A stretch of DNA of 64,000 nucleotides from Tubulanus polymorphus (GCF_964204645.1 NC_134036.1:2354001-2418000); one strand, 5' to 3'; counted from the stretch's first letter, positions 47,008-56,749 are shown. The notes: generated by a model from the letters alone, not told the origin. Translations and numbers: made by a program.

Positions 47008-48049
47008 GGAATTTTTATCAGCATTGGATGATAAGAAATGACCTTAGTTTGGCATCGAATGTCCGTCAAAAACAATGACAGTCGATTGAGGAGCTACACA
47101 AAGTTTGACATCTTATATTGACATGATTAAACAAAAATCTCGGATTAAACAATTAACAGATTAAACCCGAAGACTCACCTATACCAAGGCAATATATACA
47201 ACGATAATCTGTGATAATCCGATTATAATCCAATGGAATTAAAAATAATCCAATATATTTAAATATGTCTCGTTAATCCAGAAGAATCAAGAAATATCGA
47301 TAGTTAGATATTTGAGGCAGTATTCATATGAAACTTCCAATTTTCAATATCAAATCTCAACGTCAATGTGGGAAAAAATCCAGAATCACTTCTTTTTAAT
47401 CGGAGATTTTATCCGTTAAATCGTGAAAACATTTCTATTTTCGAGACACGCGAACAATTGATATCGTGTATTCCAGAATTCCGACGTCGAAAGCGAATGA
47501 AATGATTATTTCACTCCTTCACTTTTAGTAAGAATCAAAATATAGTATTCTTTTTTAAGTCTGAGTTTTTAGTTTTGCATATGATTTTCACATTTCGTGT
47601 TGCCTGAATTCCACGAAAAAAAATGCACAAAACACCAACTGCCGAATGATGATATTTCAAAATCCGATATATCGTCTTTACATCCGATATAAATTCAAAC
47701 TCGTCAGTACTGCTTCACTGTGACAGTAACTTTTATCTAAACAGACAAAACTGGCAGACGATAGTTCCCGAGTAAACCAAGTTCGATATTTCCGATTCAG
47801 ACTCTTCCAATTCAGCAAAATTCTAACAAAAAAATTGTCGTCGTTGGAATTTTGTCGGCGATGTTGAGAGTATCGGTAAAGATTTTCCGACACTCCGGTA
47901 AACCGAGTGACACTCGCGCACACTCGCAGGTCAGTCCGGTGTAAAATCTAGTACTGGTGTATTATAACACTGTCGCAATGTCTAAATGCAGAATAGTCGT
48001 CTGCGAATCCTGTCGGCGCAGTACGTGATTATATTATTACACAGTTCTG
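47008..48049. other. noncoding stretch
   Basis: GCAGACGA at 47754-47761 (+) and 47997-48004 (-). No gene recognised; the 81-codon minus frame at 47678-47923 is unremarkable. Confidence 0.4.
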
Positions 48050-48370
48050 GTCGCCGGCCGTGGTTTGAATTCAAATTCGATGACTATAAAGATTATTTGA
48101 TATTTGATATTTCAAAGTATAGAAAGACGACCAGAATTCTTTTTCGGATATTTTTTCTTTCTGAGTCTGGGATTTTCTACAACAACCGAAAAAATATTGT
48201 CCAAAATTAATATCAAATCTTCATTCAATCCGATAATTATAAAGAATATTTGATATTTCAAATAGAAAGACGACAAGAGTTTTTTTCGGATAGTTTTTCT
48301 TTCTGAGTCTGGGATTTTCTATAACATCAAAAAATATTGCCCAAAATCAATACCAAATCTTCATTTAATT
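48050..48370. repeat. direct duplication, about 150-bp unit
   Basis: Two copies of AATTCGATGACTATAAAGAT-type start, TTTGATATTTCAAA, AGAAAGACGAC, TTTCTTTCTGAGTCTGGGAT and ATATCAAATCTTCATT lie at about 48074-48225 and 48226-48370. Good identity with small indels. Confidence 0.8.
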
Positions 48371-48932
48371 CGATGACAATAAATTATTCGTATTTATCTT
48401 GTATTACGAATTTTCGTCAGTACTGAGGGAAATACTACGTATATCTCCTGAGTCTTGTAATAAAAAAAACTGTCAATTGAATTTCTTTCTTCTGTATTTA
48501 GATATATATTTGGTATAATTCCTCCTTTCTTCATATATTACGGTGACATAGAGATAAAACTGAATTTAATCGAAATGTCTCCGATTTCGTGCCCGAAGCT
48601 CTATACACTACCGGGCTAGTATACTTCATTACTATATACATTAAATTTCACACTGTTATCGCAATCATCAAATATTGACTTCATTCGCTGCTTGAGATTG
48701 ATATATCACTATCGAGTACGCGTATACAGCTATATTGATATATCATTCAATTGGTCAGTACACACGACTACCTGAATTATAGAAACCTTTGACCCATCGC
48801 GTCCAGAGCTGACGAAGTCAGTTTTATCAGTAACAAATTGAAATTGGCTCGAAGAACATTTCATAGAAATGATTAAATAAAACTGGTCATAAATCGGTCA
48901 TAAATCTTGGATCGTGAAGACAATAAAATTAT

Positions 48933-48935
<3 letters not shown>
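48371..48935. other. AT-rich noncoding stretch
   Basis: No gene recognised. Confidence 0.35.
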
Positions 48936-48980
<45 letters not shown>

Positions 48981-48990
48981 GAATAATAAT
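48936..48990. repeat. (AAT)n microsatellite
   Basis: About eighteen AAT units, one interrupted by G near the 3' end. Confidence 0.95.
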
Positions 48991-49328
48991 CATGATGAAA
49001 TTATAACGATAATTAATATTTCTATATGGTGCCTTTTACGCCTTACAGACGATTTTATATGAAATTATACACAGCCATTACAAATATTTCAAATACAAGT
49101 TTCATTAAAATAAAATTAAAACAAAAGGGATTAAATAAATTTTCTTGAGCTATATATCTCATATCAAAGGCATCCGATTTCATAAGGTTGATATCCCTTT
49201 CGGAATATACTAGGAGCTTAGAATTTTAGGTTGAAAGACCCTGAAGGGATATCAATATACAGGGTTTAAACAGTTTACCATCTAGACTAGAACTCTCTAT
49301 GACAAAACGAGTGTAAGTAAGTTATTGT
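48991..49328. other. noncoding stretch
   Basis: AAGGGATATCAATAT-type words occur near 49190 and 49245. ACAGACGA at 49045-49052. Confidence 0.35.
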
Positions 49329-49341
49329 GGCCCCCTGGTGT
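49329..49341 (-). promoter_or_regulatory. CTCF-like motif, reverse
   Basis: The minus strand reads ACACCAGGGGGCC, 11 of 13 positions against CCASYAGRKGGCR with the CACCAGGGGGC core intact. Paired with the site at 49418 and a GCAGACGA octamer between them (49372-49379). Confidence 0.45.
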
Positions 49342-49417
49342 TTTAACGGGTAACTATCGAAGCAGACGATCTAGCGGACAATACACGCGGTGTCAGGGGT
49401 CAGACACTCGACTCTAG

Positions 49418-49430
49418 CGCCCCCTGGCGA
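49418..49430 (-). promoter_or_regulatory. CTCF-like motif, reverse
   Basis: The minus strand reads TCGCCAGGGGGCG followed by CTA, 11 of 13 against the strict consensus but including the strong CCAGGGGGCGC core seen in many vertebrate CTCF sites. Confidence 0.5.
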
Positions 49431-50100
49431 GAGCTATTGACAAACGGCAGGCGGCCACTAACCAAAACCATTTACATTGTTACCGTACACACTTATATTA
49501 ATTATCACATAGTGCGCTAATCGTCTGCAAAATTCCGAGCGTTAATGAAATAACGGAATTATTATAATCCGATTATTATTACGATAGATATTAATAAATT
49601 ATTATCACTATATCATATTGCTTGTATTCCTAACGCCACAAAGGCTCTTAAGAGAATATTAGACGGACGTACTATTAAGAAACAGTTAAAACGAACAGAG
49701 GAACGTTAGTACGATATCCGTTTATTTGTATTGAGTCAGAGGGAAAAGGAAAAATGACCAAACCGAATCGGAATTTCACATCGAAAAATCGTTTAAAATA
49801 TAGTAAGAACTGAAATAAGACTGCTATATTTACTATATTCGCAGATTTATGAAATAACTCCCAACGAATTATTATAATCCGATAATCATTACGATAGATA
49901 TTAATATGATAATTATTACGATATATATTAATATATAATTATTACCCTACGGCGCCTATAGTACAGAATGAAATAATTCACTATATTCGTAGATTATTGA
50001 AATAACGCCTAATAGCGAACTATTATAATCCGATTATTATTACGATAGATATTTATATACAAGATAATATATCATTATTACTATATATTGCCTGATGTCT
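49431..50100. repeat. TTATAATCCGATTATTATTACG repeats
   Basis: Three copies of ATTATAATCCGATTATTATT followed by ACGATAGATATTAATA, each preceded by GAAATAAC, lie near 49550, 49858 and 50010. Unit spacing is about 308 and 152 bp. A GCAGACGA on the minus strand is at 49521-49528. Confidence 0.75.
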
Positions 50101-50509
50101 ACGAAATGGAATAAGGAAGTAGCCTACTGGCCTAAATTATTGTAATTTAAATCGTTAACAAAATATCAATATAATAATCTACTTTATTTACAGGGGCCGG
50201 AAAGTATAGTTAATCTATTTTTAGAACGGTAGATTAAATCGTGGTATTTCTGTCGCACAAACGGCTCGGAGAGTGACATGTTTTGAAGTGATTAATGGTT
50301 TGTTTATTGTTTGGGCCTCGGGGCAAATTTCACCGGGGCCGCCCTCACAACAATTCACTGGACGCCAGACTGTTATATCTGTACAATCATTTAATGAATA
50401 TCTATTATTCTAATTAGCAGTTTCATGTGAACAAAAAATAATTTTTTACGTAGTAAACAGTATTTCAATAAACATTGATGTTGTTTCAGTAAAGTCAAAG
50501 CGATTTATG
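50101..50509. other. short noncoding stretch
   Basis: Nothing recognised. Confidence 0.35.
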
Positions 50510-50870
50510 AGGTTTAAGAGGCCCACGATTTTTTCATGTCATAGTGGGATTTATGTATGAAGGCGGTCATCTTTTCTTGAATTTTCTGTATCAGCGAATC
50601 AATTTGATGAAGTCATACGGACATTAATGGAAATAATCGATTGTTTCTCTAAAAATCATTAGGAATTTGTCGACGTCATTGGTGTATTACGGAAGGAGCC
50701 GTTGCTTGTGAAATTCTTTGTAGTAACTATGATGTCATAGGGGGATTAATGAGGACGTGTTGATATCTTGGAAGGTCCTATATTACGACTTGATTTGATG
50801 ATGTCAGAGAGGAATTTTCGGAGGCAGCCATTTTATCTGTAGTTGCCGGGCATGGAAAATGACCGCATCG
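50510..50870. repeat. CRE-like degenerate repeat cluster
   Basis: Five diverged units contain GTCATAGTGGGATTTATG, GAAGTCATACGGACATTAAT, GACGTCATTGGTGTATTACG, GATGTCATAGGGGGATTAAT and GATGTCAGAGAGGAATTTTC, most followed by a (G)CAGCCAT or GCGGTCAT word. Spacing is about 65 bp. Confidence 0.7.
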
Positions 50871-51526
50871 TTCAATACCCGTGACGGCTCCACAAATTAG
50901 ATCACGTCGCGCGGGATAAATAATCATTAACCGAAAATAAGACATAGTGTTATTCAGCCCCGCCCCTGCCAGTCGGACCGGAATGAAAATACGCCATTAA
51001 CAAAGCGTAAAAAGCGGTCGTCGGACTCGACACGACGAATCCAATAATGAGTCCCACCCCGGATCGCAACCGTCAACAACATGATAGGCAAAAAAAGAAC
51101 GAACTCCAGCGTAATCAATATACGTGCGGAACATGCACGGAATACGGAATCGGACATCGACAACTCGTCTGCGGAACATAAATTAGATAATGTGACAATC
51201 AACCGTTCAGGTTATCGGTTGGGGGGAAGGGGTGAGCGGGGGTTCATTTGCTGTGGCGGAGTGGTCTGTAAACAAGGTGTGTAACGAGGTCCCGCGATGA
51301 TCGATGGCGGATTAATCTTGATTAATCGACTGGAAGCAGACGGATCGACGAGAACAGAGAGCTCCACTCGAACTCTTGAGTATCTCGCGACTTACAGAAA
51401 CAACAACACGACGTCTCATAACCGCACGAGAAGAGCAGACGACATTCTAACATTGAACCGTCGATCGAAAAAATGATTGATAACAAAAATGATAAAATTA
51501 GTCGTTTGCAGTTATCCCGCTAGGTG
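50871..51526. other. CpG-richer noncoding stretch
   Basis: GCAGACGA at 51165-51172 (-) and 51435-51442 (+). Overlapping short frames on both strands near 50954-51284 are not recognised. Confidence 0.4.
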
Positions 51527-51638
51527 GGGTATTTGTTGCTGCATCCGATATACCGCTAGATGGCACGCAGTGCTAAACAAGAAATCATCCCGCTAGGTGG
51601 CGTACCTCGCGCTGCACAGGGTATCCAGCTAGATGGCA
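51527..51638 (+). promoter_or_regulatory. cluster of four CTCF-like motifs, forward
   Basis: CCGCTAGGTGGGG (51527), CCGCTAGATGGCA (51553), CCGCTAGGTGGCG (51590) and CAGCTAGATGGCA (51626) all face forward with steps of 26, 37 and 36 bp. Each matches 11-12 of 13 positions of CCASYAGRKGGCR; the common G at position 3 also occurs in known CTCF sites. Sequence between them is not conserved apart from GCTGCA, so this is a motif cluster rather than a simple tandem repeat. Confidence 0.55.
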
Positions 51639-51968
51639 TGTACCTGTGATGTTTAAAATTTCGTTTACTTTAGGGTCTATTTGTAGTTTCCAAAGATTTG
51701 CGAGTTAATAAAGCAGCTAGGCAGAAAACCCGTTATAGCTGCTTTGCGGCTATATTGTTTTTTTTTTTATAATCATGTTTATACTCTGAATTCCTTCATA
51801 AACCATAGAAATGATCGCAATGTTAATAAATCTATTCTTATTCAGACATTCGAATTGTCTACGTCTAAAGCATTGAACACATTAGTTTCAGGTGGCGCAA
51901 GATTTATTTTTCTAACATCGCGACCGTTGGCTGATAATAGGACATTCTAACACGTGGATCAACAAGTA
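51639..51968. other. tRNA 5' flank, noncoding
   Basis: AT-rich with a T-run near 51760. TCTAACACGTGG ends 17 bp before the first tRNA; the reverse complement of the same word occurs upstream of the third tRNA. Confidence 0.35.
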
Positions 51969-52040
51969 GCGTTCGTGGTGTAAAGGTTAGCATCGTTGCC
52001 TTCCAAGCAATGGATCCGGGTTCGATTCCCGGCGAACGCA
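51969..52040 (+). tRNA. tRNA-Gly (anticodon UCC), copy 1
   Basis: A complete 72-nt cloverleaf: acceptor stem GCGTTCG pairs perfectly with CGAACGC and the discriminator is A. The anticodon stem-loop GTTGC-CTTCCAA-GCAAT places TCC at 52002-52004, decoding GGA (and wobble). The T arm CGGGTTCGATTCCCG holds the B box GGTTCGATTCC; the D-arm region GGTGTAAAGGTTAGC holds the A box. A T-rich stretch with TTTT follows about 35 bp downstream. CCA is not encoded, as in eukaryotic nuclear tRNAs. Identical to copies 2 and 3. Confidence 0.98.
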
Positions 52041-52075
52041 CGAATTTATATTTTCCTCACGAAATCTTCGGAATC

Positions 52076-52091
52076 TTTTCTTTTTAATGTT
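52076..52091 (+). terminator. likely Pol III terminator of tRNA copy 1
   Basis: The first TTTT and TTTTT runs downstream of the tRNA lie here, about 36 nt after the 3' end, farther than for the other two copies. Confidence 0.45.
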
Positions 52092-52162
52092 TAAAGATCC
52101 ACTGAATACTCAGATTCAAAATAAAGCTTCTTTTTCTAAACCTATTTCAAAATAGTCAAAGA

Positions 52163-52163
52163 A

Positions 52164-52194
<31 letters not shown>
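52163..52194. repeat. (TA)n microsatellite
   Basis: Interrupted then pure TA repeats between the first two tRNA genes. Confidence 0.9.
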
Positions 52195-52195
<1 letters not shown>

Positions 52196-52291
52196 GTACC
52201 AATATAGAAAAATGTAGGCTCAGCATTAATTTTGACATGAATGACCACGACCTAGGAATTTATGACTACTTAAATTCATTGCGCATAAGCG

Positions 52292-52363
52292 GCGTTCGTG
52301 GTGTAAAGGTTAGCATCGTTGCCTTCCAAGCAATGGATCCGGGTTCGATTCCCGGCGAACGCA
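52292..52363 (+). tRNA. tRNA-Gly (anticodon UCC), copy 2
   Basis: Sequence identical to copy 1 over all 72 nt; anticodon TCC at 52325-52327. The 5' flank ATAAGCG matches the flank of copy 3 but not copy 1, suggesting that copies 2 and 3 arose from a common segment. A TTTTT run starts 4 nt after the 3' end. Confidence 0.98.
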
Positions 52364-52372
52364 CGACTTTTT
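52364..52372 (+). terminator. Pol III terminator of tRNA copy 2
   Basis: CGACTTTTTC directly follows the discriminator base, a standard short T-run terminator. Confidence 0.8.
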
Positions 52373-52497
52373 CTCACAAATTATTCCAAAAAAATCTAAT
52401 CATACGAATGCTCTTCATTAATCCTTTTCAAAACATCTCTTATTTTCATAACTCCGTGGTATCGTTTTTAAAATTTTGAAATCAAACACCCGGTTTC
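52373..52497. other. tRNA 3' flank
   Basis: AT-rich, no feature recognised. Confidence 0.3.
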
Positions 52498-52656
52498 CCG
52501 GTTTCATAGACTGAGTAACAAAGTTATCCCTAGGGGTAAATCCTCAATCTGGGTAACAACCACCATGGTTACAATGAGAAACCATGGTAATAACTGACAA
52601 ATTTCAAAATGTTCCCAGGGACTATTTTTCTTCCACATCTATGAAACCGAACCCTG
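52498..52656. mobile_element. MITE-like element, GGTTTCATAGAC family, intact
   Basis: Left CCGGTTTCATAGACTG and right TCTATGAAACCG form inverted ends. The interior has AAACCATGGTAATAACTGAC and TTTCAAAATGTTCCCAGG, shared with 26870-27005. About 155 bp, no coding capacity, inserted between tRNA genes. Confidence 0.8.
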
Positions 52657-53253
52657 AGCAACAATATTTTTTACTAGGCAACGACCTTATCTTAACCGTC
52701 ATCATTATCTTCCATCGTAATTATTTCCTTTTTTACAATTAATTTCAATGACATAAAATTCAATATCTAAACTATTTGACACGATACTTAAAGTTCGTCT
52801 GCCCTAAAAGAAATATATTTCTCGAATCCTCTGAGAAGAACGAACTGTTCGTTCGGGGAATATGGCGACTGACGGTCGTTAATTAGAAACGAAAAACGGA
52901 TGACATTGTTGTGAAAAAAAATCCATATTTTCGTAGAAGGATATCGAAATTATTCCCGTGGTTTTGTATAAATTCCTTTGCCATGCGTTCACTGGTCGGG
53001 ACGTTACAAGAATTTAATAATAGCAAAATCTATTTCGGTCGTGATCAATCATCGCTTAATATCAAACCAAACAGTCACAAGTCAGTATAGTGAGAGTGAT
53101 ATTTCAAAGTAACGCACGATTTTCTCTCGTAGTTTCGTTTCGATATATCGATTTCGGATTTAGAATTGTTATAGGATTTCGGAGGGAGGGAGATGGGAAG
53201 TAAAGTTAACGTGAGAAGGAGAGTGGGAACAAAACAGGGAGATTCAGTCAGAA
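52657..53253. other. noncoding stretch
   Basis: GCAGACGA on the minus strand at 52795-52802 is the last exact octamer in the window. GA-rich short tract at 53178-53240. No gene recognised. Confidence 0.4.
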
Positions 53254-53600
53254 ATATTTCGAAAATCTAATATGGCCACCAGTCAGCCTTTTTGCTGTTA
53301 TTTTAATAGATTCAAAGCTACACACACAAGATATTCGCATAAAATCTAATATAGCCACCAGACAGCCTTTTTCCTTTTATTTCAGTAGATCCAAAGCTAT
53401 GCACACCAAAGATATTCCCATAAAATTAAAGATAGCCGCCAGTCAGCCACGTTGGAGCGGTCCCAGTCAAAGGACATCAGACTTCAGACTGCATACAACC
53501 AACATTCATGTTGATAAGTTCCAAGACAATAAATCTTCGGAATTTAATAAGGTCACCAATCGGCCTTTTTGGATGGGTTCTCAAACCAACAACTCCGATA
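53254..53600. repeat. 79-bp tandem repeat with ATGGCCACCAGTCAGCC core
   Basis: Units starting near 53262, 53341 and 53421 share AAAATCTAATATGGCCACCA, AGCCTTTTT, AGATxCAAAGCTA and AGATATTC. A further diverged unit (GGTCACCAATCGGCCTTTTT) lies near 53548. The core word resembles that of the 145-bp repeats at 33.8 kb. Confidence 0.8.
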
Positions 53601-54179
53601 TATAGTTGGAACCAAATACAACAAGATTCCATCGAGAGGTCCTCACCGGTAGAGGAAACAATTCCGAAGGTGCACTGGTTGCGGGTTGCAAATAGCGATA
53701 TCAAAAACACCTAACCAAACAAGATAACCCGATATTTTTCTAAAAGTTCCAAAAGATGAGAACAATTCACTAATTAGCTGAAACTACTAAATAGAAGTAG
53801 TAGCCATCGCCACCTGAGCTCGCTAGCGACATGGGACGTTGATGCCATGAACTGCTAAATGTAATTAACTTTGTAATATAAGTTTAATAGAGACCCACTG
53901 CTCCATCCTGTCATACGCAGAACATCATAATTACGTCTAAATTCAAAATTGTCGAAGATAATTATTACAGACAATAATGACGGTTAATTAAGGTGGTTGC
54001 CTGGTTACAATGTTGAAACCGTTGAAGTCGTTTTATTTGAAAATTTGAAATTCCACGAAATATCTCGTAGATAAAGATCTAGAGATGACGGGATGTCTTG
54101 ACATAGTTTATTGAAGGCATTCGATCTGATTAGAATAAAATGTTGGGATATTTAATTTCGTGAGAAAAAAATAAATTCC
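53601..54179. other. noncoding stretch
   Basis: No gene recognised. The last 12 bp contain the A-run that is the T-run terminator of the minus-strand tRNA. Confidence 0.4.
54163..54171 (-). terminator. Pol III terminator of tRNA copy 3
   Basis: An A-run on + (T-run on -) just beyond the 3' end of the minus-strand tRNA. Confidence 0.7.
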
Positions 54180-54251
54180 TGCGTTCGCCGGGAATCGAAC
54201 CCGGATCCATTGCTTGGAAGGCAACGATGCTAACCTTTACACCACGAACGC
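54180..54251 (-). tRNA. tRNA-Gly (anticodon UCC), copy 3
   Basis: On the minus strand this is identical to copies 1 and 2 over 72 nt; anticodon at 54216-54218. The 5' flank (minus strand) ends TGTATAAGCG, like copy 2. Downstream on the minus strand a TTTTTT run lies about 9 nt after the 3' end and would terminate Pol III. It is oriented convergently toward copies 1 and 2. Confidence 0.98.
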
Positions 54252-54419
54252 CGCTTATACACAGCGCATTTCGAATAGGGACCCATTTCTAACACGTGGT
54301 CACGAGTTAAAAAAAAAATCTTCGGCCATCTGAATGCAGCATATTGCGTGTTAACAGATGGTAACATATCTTATACGGGTTTATGTCTATTTCTATACGC
54401 GGAATGTACCGCATGTTTC

Positions 54420-54690
54420 CTTAATTCGATGATGTCATAAGGTTTAGCCATTATTCGATATTTTCGCATCAATTCGCATCAATTAAATGACGTCATAGGG
54501 GGATTAGCTGCCATCATTTCTTTAAGTGTATCATATCAAGTGTATCAGTCATCAAGATCATGATGTCATAGGGGGATTAGAAGCAGATCTTTACGATATC
54601 AATCGCGACGTCATTAGTACATTTCTAGCCGTCGCTGTTTTTTTATATTACGTCATAAGGACATCGGAGGGCGCAGACATATTTACGGGA
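54420..54690. repeat. CRE-like degenerate repeat cluster
   Basis: GATGATGTCATAAGG, AATGACGTCATAGGGGGATT, GATGTCATAGGGGGATTAG, GCGACGTCATTAG and TACGTCATAAGGACAT at about 45-70 bp spacing. Same family as 29230, 35020 and 50510; here the CRE cores are most regular. Confidence 0.72.
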
Positions 54691-55229
54691 AGGAATGATT
54701 CCCGAGATGGTTGTTTTGGGTAAGAATCTCAGAAATGCGCAGTTGTCACCACGCGACAGGCGCGGGTGGTACAGATATGTAAAAACGTTCATTTGCCTGA
54801 ATTGCTGGGTTCAATCTTTCAACAGACGACAGGCTGATTAACGGACAGCTAGTCAGTCTGCTGATAGGTATACTGATTGATAAGACACTGATAAGCGCTT
54901 ATTACATTGTCTAAATTGTCACGTCTGCCGATGAACAGGTGACGGTAACAGTGAAATAAACACCGCCCATTTTAATCAGTCTCTGTCCTCCCCTCTCTCT
55001 CCTCCAACCGCCCTGATTCTGAGGAGATACTGACATTGTCCTTTTGATAATCAAAGGTAGGAAATTGATTAGAGTTCGTTCCAAAATACAAAACTTCTAA
55101 AACAGAAATTGAAGTTAGAAACTTATCGTTAAAAGCCTCTTTTAATTGGCATTCACTGTTTCTTAACAAAAATTGACCGTTTTTTGCAATATTACCTAGA
55201 CGACAGAGTATCAATAAATAATGAATTCC
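54691..55229. other. noncoding stretch
   Basis: ACAGACGA at 54822-54829 is the last octamer variant. No gene recognised. Confidence 0.4.
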
Positions 55230-55700
55230 TCTGAAGAAAATATATTCTCAAAACGGCCAACTTCACAAGAGAGGCTTTAAATAAATATATTCTCAAAACG
55301 ACCAACTTCTCGCAAGAGAGGCTTTAAATAAATATATTCTCAAAACGACCAACTTCTCACAAGAGAGGCTTTAAATAAATATATTCTCAAAACGACCAAC
55401 TTCTCACAAGAGAGGCTTTAAATAAATATATTCTCAAAACGACCAACTTCTCGCAAGAGAGGCTTTAAATAAATATATTCTCAAAACGACCAACTTCTCA
55501 CAAGAGAGGCTTTAAATAAATATATTCTCAAAACGACCAACTTCTCACAAGAGAGGCTTTAAATAAATATATTCTCAAAACGACCAACTTCTCACAAGAG
55601 AGGCTTTAAATAAATATATTCTCAAAACGACCAACTTCTCACAAGAGAGGCTTTAAATAAATATATTCTCAAAACGACCAACTTCTCGCAAGAGAGGCTA
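55230..55700. repeat. 47-bp minisatellite, about ten units
   Basis: GAGGCTTTAAATAAATATAT then TCTCAAAACGACC and AACTTCTC(A/G)CAAGA repeat exactly every 47 bp from 55271 to 55693. A slightly shorter first unit begins near 55230. Units differ mostly at one A/G position, so homogenisation is recent. Confidence 0.97.
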
Positions 55701-56749
55701 CAGAAGAATAGCTGTATTCTTCACTTACGGGACGGAGTTTCATTAGAAACGCCGTAATGTTTATGCACTGATTATTTAGTGGAATAACAGAAAAGATACT
55801 CGTAATATCTCCTACTGTACAATTAAAGATTACAAAAATAGTTTGTGCGTGTGTGTTCAGATGGCAGCACCGGCCGATCTATCGCCGAATTCAAACACAT
55901 TTTAGAAAATCAGATGTATTAAAAACCCCATATTTCCAAAATGGTTTAGATATATGTAGATCTCGCCTGTATTTGCGAATAGCGTTAACAGCAGGCTTAT
56001 CGAATAGATCTGAAGTAATGCTGGTGCAATGGAACGTTAAAATTCTACATCTTAAATAGTTTTTAAATTCTTTAGGACACGGGCAAAACGACGGCTTTAA
56101 CCTAACAAAAACGAATCAGTCGATAATAGGTAGACGATTATCAGATATTTTGCTAGAAATAAGTGGATATACTTCCAATATCAATGATCTAATAATAATA
56201 ATTTATCGGTTTAAAATCTGTTTAATTGATCTGATTAATTTATCTGTTAAAATCGCTCTACTAAACGGTAATCATAGCGCTTTACGATAGTAATACCTGA
56301 AACCGTTAAACTATTAAAATAACATTATGCATTACATGAACACGAAAACAAACTGTAAAACACATTATTCAATGGTAAAAACTTTCCTAAACGGATTTGT
56401 TTTGAGGTTTCGTTTAAAAGCATCGACGGATAAGGATTCCCAAATACTGGACGGTAAAATATTCCATCTCAGCGGTCGTTGTATTTATTCAGAACGTAGA
56501 CCTTAGTAGACTACCAACTGCGTCCAGCATTTGACTCGAAATTAACGTTCATTTTAAGTTGGTCGATATTACTTGTTTTTTATTACATATACCGGTTGTA
56601 ATCGAACATTAAATCAATGATAAACTAAACTTCGTTGCAAATAAGAGGGTCTGAAAACGATCAGTGTATTTTCATGGGCATCATCGCAGCATTGGAGCAG
56701 TGGGGATTCAAATTGTTTTCTTTTTTAATCATTAGTTTTCGATAAAGTT
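55701..56749. other. AT-rich noncoding stretch
   Basis: No gene, RNA or repeat family recognised. Confidence 0.35.

Larger units (their letters stand above)
286..52802. promoter_or_regulatory. dispersed octamer GCAGACGA, 37 copies
   Basis: Exact copies read by eye start on + at 286, 2201, 3702, 4010, 4611, 5868, 10466, 11726, 12086, 12603, 15152, 15306, 16252, 16647, 17085, 18964, 19005, 21330, 24807, 27477, 30873, 36356, 47754, 49372 and 51435, and on - at 3400, 4748, 12789, 33473, 34590, 34612, 37619, 41369, 47997, 49521, 51165 and 52795. In 30 of 37 the next base is C or T. ACAGACGA adds about 17. Flanks are otherwise unrelated, so this is a short motif, not a transposon. It contains CAGAC, the core of the SMAD-binding element, but the full octamer matches no factor I know. 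Confidence 0.7.

Noticed and set aside
55230-55700. CRISPR-like direct repeats
   Set aside because: There are no variable spacers; the whole 47-bp unit is repeated, and the genome is eukaryotic.
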